From NCBI GenBank assembly GCA_947034895.1, contig OX344763.1, forward strand, positions 7,752,501 through 7,816,500: 64,000 bases of DNA, given 5' to 3'. A program made the translations under genes and the position numbers. Under the pieces are notes generated by a model. The model worked only from the letters and a program-made list of their open reading frames with translations, made no database searches and had not been told where the DNA came from. Numbering within the stretch: the stretch's first letter is position 1; every line of letters begins with the position of its first letter. Below, piece by piece: positions 49,020 through 61,879 of the stretch. Origin of the DNA: Rhytidiadelphus loreus (Eukaryota > Streptophyta > Bryopsida > Hypnales > Hylocomiaceae).

Positions 49020-51900
49020 CTTTTAGAAATTGCACATTGAAGGGAAATTTCCACTAGAGTTCATGGTGTCAAAGTCATTGTGGACTGTCAAATTGAATTG
49101 CCTATGCGACTCACCTGTCTTCAATCTAGAGTTGGAATTCACAAAGACTAGGGATCCTAGATGGAAATCCTTCATGGGTTTGATAGTCCTTAATATCCAT
49201 GTTCTCAGGGAAGCAATTCTTGTAGATGTGGTGAATTCCAATAATAATGCATTTGGAGTCATCATCATCCATGTTGAAAATGAATTGACCTTCTATAGCA
49301 AACGCCTGATGAATAAATATTTACTTGTTCCCCATGCATATCAATTGTTGATGGCTCACACACAATCCTAGTGCAAAGCCCTCTCTAATGATTTCCATGA
49401 GATTAGAAAAGTAGTGAGTATGTACCTCACAAAAGTATTTGTCGTCCACATTAAAACACTAACAATGGCATCTTTAAACATCTATTAGGTTGAAAGAAGT
49501 CCTTGACGAGGGTAATGAGGACGAAGGCTAGCTAGGGCAATAGAAAGTAGTATAGCCAGATGGCTAAGGCTGCAACTCAAGGTGCAATGACGTTGGACAC
49601 GGGGACTATACATGAGGTAGGAGGAACTTTTCTCATAGGGGCCAAGGAATCAAAGTCAATCTCCATGGACATTAAGGGCGGCATCAACATCGCGTACGTG
49701 GAGATGATGGAAGAGTATCAAAAGAAGTACTTGGGAGGGGGTAGACAAGTACAATGACACCATCAATGCTCTCATGAGAAAGAAAAGAAATAGAGCAGGA
49801 ACTCAAGAGGGAGAAGGAGCGAGAGGAGAAAGCCCAATAAATGCTGAGGGATAAGTTTCAATAAGTGGAGAAAGAGAGGGAATATGAAGAGGATCGTATG
49901 AAACAACAAGTAATAATGATGCAAAAGTAGGGTCACTTGATTATGATGGTGGGGAAGCCTACCCACAATCGCTTGCCCTTTTGGAGTTTTGGTTGCTCAA
50001 GTTCTCACTCCACAACATCTCTAGAGTGTCCACGACAAATTTAGCTTCTATTGCCATGGCCATCCTAGCATCCAACCTTTGATTGTTGGGTTCTGAAGAG
50101 CCTATCAATATTTTGGTGAATGTTGTTTACGATCTAGACTTTAATGATCTGGCTAGTTGGCCCTTAGTCAATTTCCATTTGTTCATGTCGTTGGATCTGT
50201 GCATCGTTTGAGCATTGACAACAATGACGCTTATGACTTGGAAAATATGGAGGTCTTTTTCACTAATCTAGTCCAACAATATGCTCCCTTGCAGGCCACA
50301 ATTGCTCCAATACAACCTCTTGTGAGGCACAGAGAGCAAGCTCCAATCGACTCACCAACCAAGGACATCAAGGCTCTCGTGGTAGGTAACCCCTCTAGTA
50401 TAAGGTAAACCAACCTATGACAGGCAAATCTCCTATGACAGGCTCCTAGAGAACTATCCATTACAGTCTTAAATCAACCCATGACAAACTTTTTCCAATA
50501 AATGGGGTTAGAACTGCATTTGATTAATTTGTGGCCATAATCAAAGCCTTGGGAAATGGTCATGAAGTTATTAGTAACTGTCTTAGGACACTTACCCATT
50601 TTTAGTGTAAACTGGTAGTAAAAAGTTATTTTGTAATTCTTTCATGTCATGTCCATATTAGGAAATCTTGGAGCCATGTTAGAAAATGTTTTGACTGCAT
50701 TAGGTGGTTAGATGACCATCATAGAAACACTTTTCTGTTGATTTGGAGTAGTCTACAGACTCTTTAAAGCCAACTGCACATCAAACTTCAAAAATTCATA
50801 AAAAATTCATTTTTTGTCCAAAAAATAAAATTTCACTTGCTCTCTGCATTCCTCATGTTTATATTCATAGAGAGTTTTTTTTAATTTTTTTCAAAAATGT
50901 GAACATGGCAAACCAGCCATTCTGTCTGTCATAGGTTGGTTTACCTTGTAGCTCCTATCTTTTCATTTAGCTGGCAAGGTATAGACGCTATGTGAGGGTG
51001 TTACATCAGGTTGATTGAAGGTCGTCTTGGCGGGTCTACAAAGCTACGGGCCTGTAGTTTTAAGGGCTCTCTTCTTTGTTAGGATTGTAGTAGCCATGTT
51101 AGGTGTACATGACGGCATGATTTGTGAACTATTCTTGAAGCATTGCTTGGTCTTTTAAACATTGTATTCTATTTGTAATATATTGGTTTCTTTTCTTGTC
51201 CGATCAATTTGTTTCTTTGTTTTGGAAAGTGTTGTGGCAATGCAATATTATTTTTTTAGTAATTTTGGGCGATCTAGTTACGCTATTTGCATTTGTGGTT
51301 CATGGTGAAAATGTTTTTATGCGGGGGGAAGAGTCTCTACTTGTCCCAGATGCACCACACTGTCAATCAAGTTCCTCTTCTTGTCAGCAACCCATCAAAG
51401 TCGAGGCTTCCGCTATTACTAAAGTCATCCGTCCAATCTCTAGGTTGGAAATTTCTCCTACCCAAGCTGTGAAGCTTGTAGATCCTATCCTCACAGATGT
51501 CAAGGTTCCCACTACCACTGTGCATGTCGCTTCTCCCATTGCGGCCACCACTCTAGCGGGTGTAAGAAAGGTGAGGCTTAATATCTTTGCAATCATTTGC
51601 TCACTCTCTATCTACTACTTGCCTAGATAGTGTGTAGGGATCAAATGTGGATCTTTGTTAGAAATAGGATCATGATGGAAAGGGCTTCATGTCTCTCTGT
51701 GAGTATCCCATGCCTCTTGGGTGGGGGGTGCATTTTCAATTGTGGACTCCACTCGTTTATTCAAAATACTACTCTGAGTAAGGGATTTTGCATATGCAGG
51801 CTTTATTGCCATTGTCCGCTATGTCGCCTCATGTCTAGAGGGTTCTTTATCATTATCTTTATTGTGCACGATCCTTTATACTCCAATCGGATATGTTGAG
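49020..51900 (+). pseudogene. Decayed B-type locus: ORF1, coiled-coil and FCP1-gene segments, right arm
   Basis: 49030-49371 is an ORF1 remnant. 49560-49757 is coiled-coil sequence (MAKAATQGAMTLDTG, INIAYVEMME) matching 18370-18515. 50157-50408 (LSQFPFVHVVGSVHR, QQYAPLQATIAP) matches 17650-17860. 51390-51575 (EISPTQAVKLVDPI) matches 16965-17100 with the same AAG|GTGAGG donor. 51800 on matches the start of the FCP1-like exon after a conserved CATATGCAG acceptor, then stops. The whole ParB/methyltransferase gene and the N-terminus of the coiled-coil gene are deleted between 49480 and 49500. Confidence 0.75.
50401..50947. mobile_element. Small TIR DNA transposon, 547 bp
   Basis: Terminal inverted repeats AAGGTAAACCAACCTATGAC and GTCATAGGTTGGTTTACCTT, flanked by GTA (50398-50400 and 50948-50950), or TA if the ends are drawn one base differently. 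The uninterrupted homologue at 17610-17632 of the B locus acts as an empty site. Superfamily uncertain; no transposase. Confidence 0.8.
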
Positions 51901-52228
51901 GCAACCTCCTTCTAAAGTAATCAACGCAATGAATGAAGGTTGAAATGTCCAAGTATATGGTTCAAACCACGCGGTTTGAATTGTGGGCGACATCCTCAAC
52001 TCATATGCGGAGGTCATGATGGAAGGTTGCACCAATTTTTTGTCTTTCATGTCAAGAGTGATGACTATACTTTGCTACTTTTAGAAATAGCTCTATACTG
52101 ACACTATTGAGTGTCGACTCAAGATGAGCCATTGATCGATGATTTTTCCATAGAACGATGTTGAAATATAAAGATGCAGATGACTATAATTGTAGAAACA
52201 TTTTCCATTCGTGATTCTTCTCAACAAT

Positions 52229-52420
52229 CACTAGTAGAAAACACACGAATTTTGATAGAATTCTGTTGATTTGGTCGCGTTGATTTGGTCACTATTTTGT
52301 TGATTTCAACAGATTTCTGTTGATTTTGACAGAAATCTATTGAAATCAACAAAAAAATGACCAAATCAACACGACCAAATCAATAGAATTCTGTCAAAAT
52401 TCGTGTGTTTTCTACTAGTG
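52229..52420. mobile_element. CACTA MITE, 192 bp
   Basis: Almost a complete palindrome with ends CACTAGTAGAAAACACACG and CGTGTGTTTTCTACTAGTG, flanked by AAT on both sides. TIR start and CAAATCAACA subterminal motifs match the element at 1089-2178, so it is a short member of that family. Confidence 0.92.
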
Positions 52421-53699
52421 AATATATTCACATTCCCACATTGAATAGACAAATATAAATATCCACATTTTTATAGCATTAGTCCCTGATACCCTAAAGC
52501 ATTGTTTCCTCTCATCATAGTATTCCTACTACATTTGACAAGCATTTGACCGAAACCTTAGAGAGAGGTGCGAAAAACTCACGCCAACATGATTGGCAAA
52601 TAGACATTTGTTGGTGTTGATCAAGCTCAAGAGTCAAGACTCTTCACACATGCTTGTCGAGATGTGGTCTAGAAATGCAAAGTAGAGATTTGTTGACCCT
52701 ATTGCTTAACAAATGGCCAACTATTCAATGTTGACACGCTTGGAGTTCAGGGGTTCAGTACAATTTTGTTTAGGCTCTTACTCAATTAAGGAAGGATACC
52801 TAGATTTTTTTTGTTTGCCTTGTAGTAGACAACCTTGGAATGTTTATTGGAATAGATTCTCTTAGGATTGCAACTTCCCTTCCTCTCTTCCTTCTTCCAT
52901 ATGACAGAAGTTCCAAGGTAGACCATTGGAGGGGATGCTAGAAATGATGTAAAAAAGGATGGATCCCTAGGAAAAATCCACATGCATATTCAATGAAGTA
53001 TGTGTTCTTCCAACTTAGATCTCGTTTCCGTTTGCATCCCTTTTCTCCTTCATGCATGCATGCACATTCCATTCAATGAACTATTTCCCTCTTCGTTTGT
53101 TTATAAAGTGCCAAAGTAGAGATATTAGGTGTTGTGGCAGAGCACCTAAAATTTCAACATTCATCCACACATTGGATAGAACATATTACTTTAGTACATA
53201 TCACGTATCTATAAAAAAAAATTTCACCCACATTCTTGCGATTTCATCCCAAATTTGATTTAATTGAACTTCTCTACCAATTTTTTGTCCTTTCAATACC
53301 TTTTTGCTCTAGGGGCATGGTGGTGGGCCCCACAATGTGGCACACCTAACCGACAAATTGCCAAAAGAAAATCCGATTCAACATCTCCACCACTTTTCCA
53401 TACTCTACGAGCAAAAATGCTTGGGTTTTCCATTTTCAATCATGGTCTCAAAACCCTCCCAGTTATGGAAGGGGACTCAACAAATCAATTACAACTAGTA
53501 CTCCCAATAGTTGATTACTGATCTTCACGACTTCAAGTCATACAACAACTTCCTAAGAAGGCTAGATTTATACTGGAAGTCATGTGAAGCTCCCCTGGGG
53601 CACCTATTTCTATCATATCAAGGTTGTACATGTGCCCGTTGTTGTCCCACATCACCAATTATTTACCTATTTCATTGCCCTTGCTACCATCTTTCAAAG
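52421..53699. other. Decayed 3' region of the right-arm B-type copy
   Basis: 52430-52700 matches 14760-14930 in reverse complement (CCCACATTG(A/G)ATAGAC, ATGATTGGCAAATAGA phrases). 52700-53700 shows no gene; a CAAGCATGG/CATGCATGCATG stretch near 53055 is a simple repeat. Confidence 0.4.
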
Positions 53700-55900
53700 G
53701 ATTTCAAGGTCCCTAAACCGCCATTTTAACGAAATTGACCATATTTCGAATGCTAAAATGAACTTCCAAAATATTTGGATCATTTGCACTTGGCACTGAT
53801 GGACAAACATGAAAGGGACTGGCAACATACTCAAAATAGGCCATATGTACATTAACTCTTATTCAAATCTCACAACGATCATGCACTCGTGCACTGCCTA
53901 CAAATTAAATCAACGATTACAACATGTATATTATGCTTAGTTCTGGAAGGGGGAAGAATTTGCTTAATTGGAGAGGATTAGGAGTTCTACTTATTCTTAA
54001 TCAATCATTTAAAATGTACTTCAGAAGATCGAGGTATTTACCAACTCACACGGGAAATCTTCAACCAAAATACAAAAAATACAAAAGGCATCAGGGTTGC
54101 TTTGTAACCTCATAAATGTCCACAATAAACTTATGCATCGGTATTTATGTAGCATAAATTGTAAAGGGTCATTTAAGGCATTGATTTTTGAGAATTAAAG
54201 AAAGCAACTCAAACTCCAGCAAGGCTCTAGAAGCAAACATGATTTAGAGGTACATTTCAATGTACCCGTTTTAGAAGGGGTTTTGTTTTGATGACCATTT
54301 TTTGTGAACTTCAAGAATTTGTAACTAATTTTACAAAGCTTGAAAAAATAGGAAGTGACTTCGGTTAGATGTCTATTCTACTTGTCTGTTGAGGGAAATT
54401 TACTACAAAATATTTAAAAATGTTTCACTTCCCAAATTTCAATTTTAGCCTTGAATTGGTTGATTTGTGAACCTCCTACCTCATTTATAGCAATTTGTAC
54501 CGTTGGATGAGTTTCATATTTTGTTAGGTTGAAGAATCTCCCTTATGGAAACACCTTGTACGGTTTGATATAAGACTGCATCTTTGCAATGGACACAAAA
54601 TTCAGTTTCTAGAAAAACTAGGCCCGCCCCTCAAATCAACCACGGTCACTAAAGGGTTAACTTCCTCAGTGACCAAAACGTGGTCACTTTGATTTCTAAA
54701 GTACTTATTCAATTATTCGCAATATTCAAATGATATGGTACTTCCAGGGATCCTTCGGAGAATCAAATTCATTTGGTCATCTTTCGGTACAATTGGATTT
54801 ACATAACTAGCTTTTATGTAAAAAGAAAATCCCAAACTTTGAGTGTTTGGGTACTTACCCCGATAAAGCAACAGGTTGGGGGATTTGGTCAATGAAAGCA
54901 TATATTACACCACTGACTTGTCCATCCGCCAACTAATGCTTGGCGCTAGCAGGGTTAGAGCTTCATTTCCTCCGTGTATTGTATAATCCCATTTAATGGT
55001 CAAGCAACCACGTTATAATCACTTCAGCATCTGCGATAAAAAGAACACAAAATGCGACCGTGAAGAATTGGTACTCAATCCTGTTCATAAATAGTTACAT
55101 ATTTTTCCACTCATAACACACCATTCTAAAACGAAAAAAAAAGAATTTAGAATTTTGCAACTATCATATTTCTTGTGAACTAAATCCAAAAATACTTGAT
55201 ATATAATTTGAAAACACAATACTGGGTACTTAGAAATATAACGAACTTACTAGGATGGTTTATTAAATTTGGGATTTTGTTATCTTGATTTGTTTGTTTG
55301 AATTATTGTGTTTCGTTGTTGCTATTCTAGAAGTGGAGGTATTTTAACTTAGATCAATGTACCAACTCTTCTCAATTTCCAACATCTGAAACTGTGTCCG
55401 AAATTGTACCTGGCCAAGTTGTTGTTCCTCCTACACTTCACAACAATTATGTGAGTCTATTTGGGATATCAAAGAATGCAACATGGCTTGCTCTCTAAAC
55501 TTGTCACTGTTCTTTCATTTATGAAAATTGAAACTTACACAATTCTACTAATGTACCATGATGCACAAATTAATTTCTTCTCTTCTTCGATTTTATTCAC
55601 CATTGCATTCATATCTCCTATTTTTTTTAAATCAAGAGATTTTCCAATACCCTATTTGATATATAATCCTATTTCAAGAATGAAATGTAGGCTGAAGTAG
55701 ACATTTGAATCATATTTGATATTTGATATTAATTTCTTCACTTAGTCTATCTTTTGAAGATGGAACAATAATTTCAAATCGTCACAGACTTAGACTCTTA
55801 CATTAACAAATTCTACACACAATGAGATTCCATCATAGAAAAGAAAAAATTGCAATTTATATCACACCTTGACGATTTGAAAAATGGATCTATACTAACT
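53700..55900. repeat. Third, direct copy of inverted-repeat flanking sequence
   Basis: 53790-53870 matches 34625-34705 (GGGACTGGCAACATACTCAA, AATAGGCCATATGTACATT), 54650-54815 matches 36215-36380, and 55590-55830 matches 42310-42600, all in direct orientation and in the same order but without the intervening CACTA element. No gene. Confidence 0.65.
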
Positions 55901-57421
55901 AAGACCTTATAGGGGTTCATGACATTGTTAGTAGCTCAAATATTATTGACACCTAGGAATTTTGAATATTGTGCTTTTATGTGAACGCTAAACAATTGAT
56001 TTATAACCATGATATTTTAAATAGCACATACGACAATAAACCAAAAAATTTCTTTCAAATTCTGAAATCTATATAAATTCAAGATTGTTGAAATCTATAC
56101 CTGTCCTAGATGTCACTTTTGTGGTTCGAACTAGGTACTTTGAAAATGGTACACAAAATATGGATAATGTGTACAGCATTAAAAAAATGGTATGTGCAAA
56201 AATTCAGACCTAAATTTTTTTTTTTCTAAGAGTTATGCACGGTCAAAGAGGGTTGAAAAATGCAAGAAAATAGACAGTTTGAAATTTAATTCTTAAGAAA
56301 CATTAAAAAAATTAAAAAAATTAAAAAAAAAATCTATTTTTTCTAACTTATAGATACTCCTTTTCACCAATTTTCACTATTGGAAAAATAAAATTGTGTT
56401 CTCTACACTTGCGCAAAGGTAGTGCACTTTGAGCACATGTGGCAGATGGAAAATTATCTATTTTTAGAAAATCTTTGGTAAGGTTGTGTAACTTTAGTAG
56501 AAGTTCTAGTATACCAATTTTGAGCTTCAAATTCGTATTTTTGGGTGGAAAATAGTGCTAAAACCCTTCAAAATGGCCACGGTAGACATCCAATCGGGGG
56601 CAATTTAAAAATAGTAGAATAACTATAAAAAAAGCCTTAAAAAGTACTCAACATTTGAAACTACCACATGTACCTTCATTTCAAGTTTCATAGAAGATGG
56701 ACACACGATGCAAAAGTTATGAGCAAAAAACCAGCTATCTAAGGTCCAGGGGACCAAAAAAACGTGAAGTGTTTCTTGCAATCACCCTATATCACAAATC
56801 TTGTTCATTTTGCTTCTAATTATGTGAAAATGAAACAATTGATTCATAACCATGACATTTCGAATAGCATATATACCAGGGTTGCTATTTTGTGAGCGTG
56901 TGAGCGTGTGAGCATGCGAGCATACAATTTTTTCTGTTGGAAATTGATGAAGTACCTATGACCGTGGAAATTGGAATGAGGACTACACCTCACAATATAT
57001 GATGGGAAAAAATAAATTGTGATTTAAATTTTCTGATTGTAGAGTAACTGAATCCATTATCAGTGAAATTCATTGCAAATTTTATTGACACTATGTTAGG
57101 GTATTTATAAAGAAAAAGATAATTAGTCTACAAATCACAATTGCACTGAAATCAGGCTATTTATTTTTGGGGTTGATGATGTGAATTTCATCCATAAAAA
57201 TAAATTGTTCATGATGTTTTTTTACATACTGAAATATAGCTTGTAGAATGCAGTTTTTGATTCAACAAAAGATTTGGATCAGGGTTTAGGGTATGAAGTT
57301 GTACCTCTAACTATTTGTTCTTGATCAGGATTATGTAGATAATTCTAATTGAAGTACACAAAACAACGTACAATAAACAATAAAATAAAAATCAACGCCT
57401 GAAAACAAACCAAAAATAGAG
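55901..57421. other. Intergenic, 3' flank of gene C
   Basis: AT-rich. A short tandem GTGAGCGT/GTGAGCAT run lies at 56890-56925. No gene or element is supported. Confidence 0.35.
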
Positions 57422-60400
57422 TCATGTAGATGACGAAGACATAGAATGAGAGTTGTCACTACTCTCAGTGGATGAGATCTCCTGCTCTGATTCTAGAGCT
57501 GTCTCATCTATAAATTGCAGAATTGTAGGGTCTAAAGACTTAGACTTTCTCCGTCTACAAAAATCCTCTTGACAGGCCAATGTCCCAGCGACAGCCTCTG
57601 CATATGATGGCAACAAAAAGGGCTTCTCCGGGCTTGGAAAAAAAGATGGTAGAGTGAAAAATGGCCGGAGAGCCACCGAATTGTAAGTCATGCTGCAAAT
57701 GAAAAAATGATAATTAGGAATGGCAAGAAGTTCACGTTCACAATGAAAGAAGCTTGGAAGAAAAACTTGAAGTGAAAATAATGAATAGTAGACATCTATC
57801 TCTAGGAAATTTTGGAAAAAAGCAAGCATGGGTAGACTTACTTACTGAAACGAGATTTCTTCACGATGTGGGGAACTTCAATTTCCTGACCTTCATCATC
57901 GTCAGAATCCTGTACAACGGCAACGACTATAGGTGGAACATCTTTCGGTGCGCGAATCATTGGGGCCAAAATTGCCTCAAAAATGGCTTTGTCTTCTTCA
58001 AGTGCAATGATGTGCCTGCTCGAAATCCTGCAAGCGTGGATGGAAGCCCCTAATCCACAAAACAAAACAAATCCAATTACTACAAAACTCAATGAGAATT
58101 GAAGAAAAAATTTGGATCAACAAAAACAATAGAAGACATTGAATGCTCATGCACATACCGGTCGCAGCAGTGCAATCAATAACAACATCATTGGCAAACG
58201 TTGATGCTTCTATCAACATCTGCATGAATCGGGGATCCTTTTCTCTTGCAGCCCTCCAAGGCTTGAATTTGCTATCCATGGTCAATGTCTCTTTCTTCGT
58301 GAAATTCTGAATAACATCATCAACTGCCACATCTACTCCTAGCTCCCTCAACTTTGGGCATGGCTGGAATTGAAACTTGGAAGGACCAATACCATCCAAG
58401 TTCCTGACCAGCAACATGACACGGAAGAATTGAGTCTACAAGAGCGAAGAGATACACGGTGAATTAGTCCAAATTGAATGATCAAATATGAACTATTAGT
58501 TGCCATAACAAATCCATAGAAGTAGAAATGTAATCAATTAAGAGAATCAAAATAGAAGTAAACAAAAAATACACCACCTATAGTACATTATGTCATATTC
58601 AAGAATGATAGCATTTTTGTCAAGAGAAGACGAATCCATGAATAAAATAGGGAAAAGTGAAGGATGATCATACCGTACATCCAGTAGAGATTGGTGAGGC
58701 CAAATGAAGCCAATTCGTTCCCCACCAATCCTTCATCTTCTTAAACGAATATGTTGCAGCGTACTTCAAAATCGTAGCCTTGACGACAGGACTCCGAGAA
58801 TGAATAATGAGTAACGCACCGTCATCGTGCAAATGACCATCAGCAAACTCGAACACTGCCTCTAGCCCAGAAGGGTGGACCATGTTCCATTTCGGAACAG
58901 TATGTGCAGGTGCCGATAGACCTGGGACAGGCAAACCCTCGGGCATGTCCGCAATGACGAGGTCCACTCGAGGTTTATCACTCCGAACACCACGGAAGAA
59001 ACGCTCCTTCTCTCCTTTGTGCTGCAAAATGATTTAATCAATTAACAAACAGACCAATAATGTTAAAGAGCAAAAACCAAAGTAAAAAATGGAAGAAAGT
59101 GAAAATGCGAACCTTGTCAACAAAACTGACAATGTCATGGTATACTTGGGGTAGAGGATCGGCCAAGACATCAGTAAGAGAGTAATTTAGAACCAGCTCG
59201 GCAATCGATATCTCCGAATCCTGAAGGTACTCTACAGCGGATGGACCATGTTGCATCTCGTCATTGCTAAGTGAAGTATACTCAGAATCACGCTTAGTGC
59301 CATGTGAATTGGAGCGTTGATGTTGGGAGCCCTCGTCTTTTGTGGATGAACGTAAGACATCCTCTTCGGCATTCTTCCCTTTCCCCTTTCCCTTCTCCGC
59401 CGCTAGTACTTGCTCCGACTCAGTAAGCTTCTTTGTCTTCTTCGTGGCTCTCTCCTTTGCCTTGTCCACCGCCTCGGAGTTCTTGAGTGCAATCTTCTTG
59501 TCGACGTCGTCTCTCCTCTTGATTGCCTTTGCCTTGGCATCGTCATCAAGGCCGGCAAACTCGTCAACATCTTGAACCACAGCATCAGTATTGATCGACC
59601 GCTTCAAATGGTCCTCAGGCAACGGCGTGAATTCCGGCGGGCAATCCAAATACCACGCACCGGTTTTCAAATGCAAACTCGTCCACCATCTCAATTGCGA
59701 CGCCGAGAACATGCAATGCTCTGATGAAACATCCAACCATGTTCCCAAAAACGCAGGTAGATCGCGCTTTGCAATTGCCCCCTTAGGCAACAGTTCATAC
59801 TTGAAATACCTGTACAGACCAAACTCTTCAGAATACAGAAAATGATTAAACATCGACAGTAAACAAACTTAATGAAGCATATCACAATGGCATTAAGATA
59901 TCAAATTCTCACCGGTAGATCACCCGTTTGACAACTAGATCAGAGCCCTTGTGTTTCTTGAAGTCATCTGACTTTCTGAAGACATCGTGTCCCCGAAATT
60001 GGGGCAAGAAAGCGTGGTCCCATACTCGTATTCTCCAGTCCTCAACATACTCTGGAAAAGTCTCGGGCTCTTGGGGAGAGTCCATAGCTAACTTCAACTG
60101 GTCTTTCTTCACAATGTTATCAAACATTTCAGCTCCCGTGTCTTGTATCTGCAAGGCCATTAAAAGTTGTCATGTATAGTAATAGATTACATTGCAATCC
60201 AAATTGCACTAACCATCCAATGTCACCGTGGACTAGATCGCAACCCGAAAACGAGATGACTAAAACATGAATGAAATGAACTAAAAACACTTACCCCTGC
60301 ATACCAGCACGCCTTCGATAGGAAAGACTTCAGTTCTATCTCTCCAGCTGGCTTCAGTGGGAACCTTCTTGCCTCCCTCGTTTGAACTGATGAGTTCCAC

Positions 60401-61821
60401 CATGTAAGCCACTTAACCTTATGCTCCTTGCTCACATTGCATGTTGCAATCAACTGCAACTTCTCCAGAGTCATTTCGGGAGTGATGTTGGAGCTCCAAT
60501 GACGCTCGATCTGAAAGCATAAATCACTTGAAGCTGAATAAACTAAATGAAACGAGAAGAAGACAAAAACGAGAGGTCTAAAGAAATGTCATCATACCTC
60601 CTGGAGCCACTCATTTCCCAGATTGGGATTGGCCACAGCAGTCAGCTTTCCCAACTTCTGCACTAACCTTGCTGTCTTCTCCTTCGTACCTAACCTCATG
60701 GCAGCCAACACACCCGCCTCTGACTGCAGATCCTCAGGTGTCTCTTCCCTATACAACCTAACTGCTATGTCGGCAGCCGCAGCTATCTCATACTGCAAAA
60801 CAACATGGAAGTGAGCAAAACATTGGAAGGATTAATGCTTCTACACAACTCAAACATACAAAGAATACGCACACGTTCTGTGAGAATCGTTACCCGATAG
60901 ATGAATGAAGTGAACACCTCAACGGACATCGAGTACCAACTTTTTCGGAGATTCTGGTGGCACTGAGTCATCTCGGACTCACTCAAATGCTCTGAGAACT
61001 TCTCAAGTGGAAGCATGCCATATTTCTGAACACGATAAAGCGTATGAACAAGACTGGTCTTGATGAACGAACTTTCCGTATGCCTGAAACAGAAAACAAA
61101 AACGTCAAAATCATCTTAAATGATTACATTGTAAACAAAAAATAAAAAAATGCCTGAATGGGAGCACTTACTTATTGATGTCGTGCATAGCATGCATGAC
61201 ATCACCAATCCTGCCCTTCGTGTCAAGAATGATCGAGTCCACTGATATATGCCAATCCTTCTCATGGTCGTGGTGTTTGCTGATGTAAGAGGTCCACACC
61301 AGAAGTCTATGGTTTCCATCACAAACGAAGAACTTAGACCCCTTGAAGTTCTGCAAACCTGGTGTGGCGTCCAGAATCGCATTGAAGATGTCATTCTCTT
61401 CATTCCACATTGGCCCCCAAGCCTCTCTTTCCGCAGCAGATACCATCTCAGTCTCCCCCTGCTCATTAGTGAGTGACACATAAAAAACATTTGATCCATC
61501 TCTATACCCATGAACGAACTCCTGCTCCAATTTCGTGAGATCACTCTGAAGTGCGGGTCTAACCATGGGCATCTGGACAAGGCGACATAATGGAATCCGC
61601 AGCCGAGATATGGAAGTAGGTTTCAGACGTAAGTCGGCGATGGAGGCCACAGAATTCACCTTCTGTGACCTCCTGTAGGCATCCTCGGATTTGTATTCCT
61701 CGTGAGCCTCCCCCATGTCTTGGTCAATATTCACGATCACGAGGTTATTGACAGCAGGTGTGATACTCTCCATTGAAGAATCCAAAACTCGAACTGGTCC
61801 ACCTACTTGCACCTGAAACAT
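57422..61821 (-). CDS. Gene C: intact ParB-domain/class-beta methyltransferase-like gene (5' end possibly incomplete)
   Basis: Exons (5' to 3'): 61172-61812, 60894-61083, 60598-60792, 60295-60510, 59913-60148, 59113-59809, 58674-59021, 58159-58435, 57842-58049, 57422-57692. All are GT-AG with compatible phases, giving 1092 residues without a stop. By analogy with gene A, one or two 5' exons may lie beyond the satellite; otherwise ATG 61819-61821 would serve. Seen in the protein: IPLCRL...VRP then FFVCDGNHRLL (about residues 73-170), the ParB pattern; a Lys/Glu-rich, possibly nuclear-targeting linker (about 575-645); VDLVIADMPEG (about 745-754) where N4/N6 methylases have DPPY; and VVIDCTAATGAS with RHIIALEEDKAIFEAI (about 925-957), motif I and the following strand. 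The order IV then I is class beta. The DMPEG catalytic motif is atypical, so DNA binding without methylation is possible. The C-terminus is Ser-rich. Confidence 0.8.
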
Positions 61822-61879
61822 AACGGACAACGGAAAAGATCATTACATAGACAAATGCATTGTTGGAGGATAACTTTCG

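Larger units (their letters stand above)
44205..49785 (+). repeat. Right arm of the large inverted repeat
   Basis: Reverse complement of 29600-35900 without the solo LTR and with one extra 164-bp array unit. It carries a decayed B-type locus in plus orientation: leader (45361-46131), palindrome array, MITE, ORF1 remnant and start of the coiled-coil segment. Confidence 0.92.
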
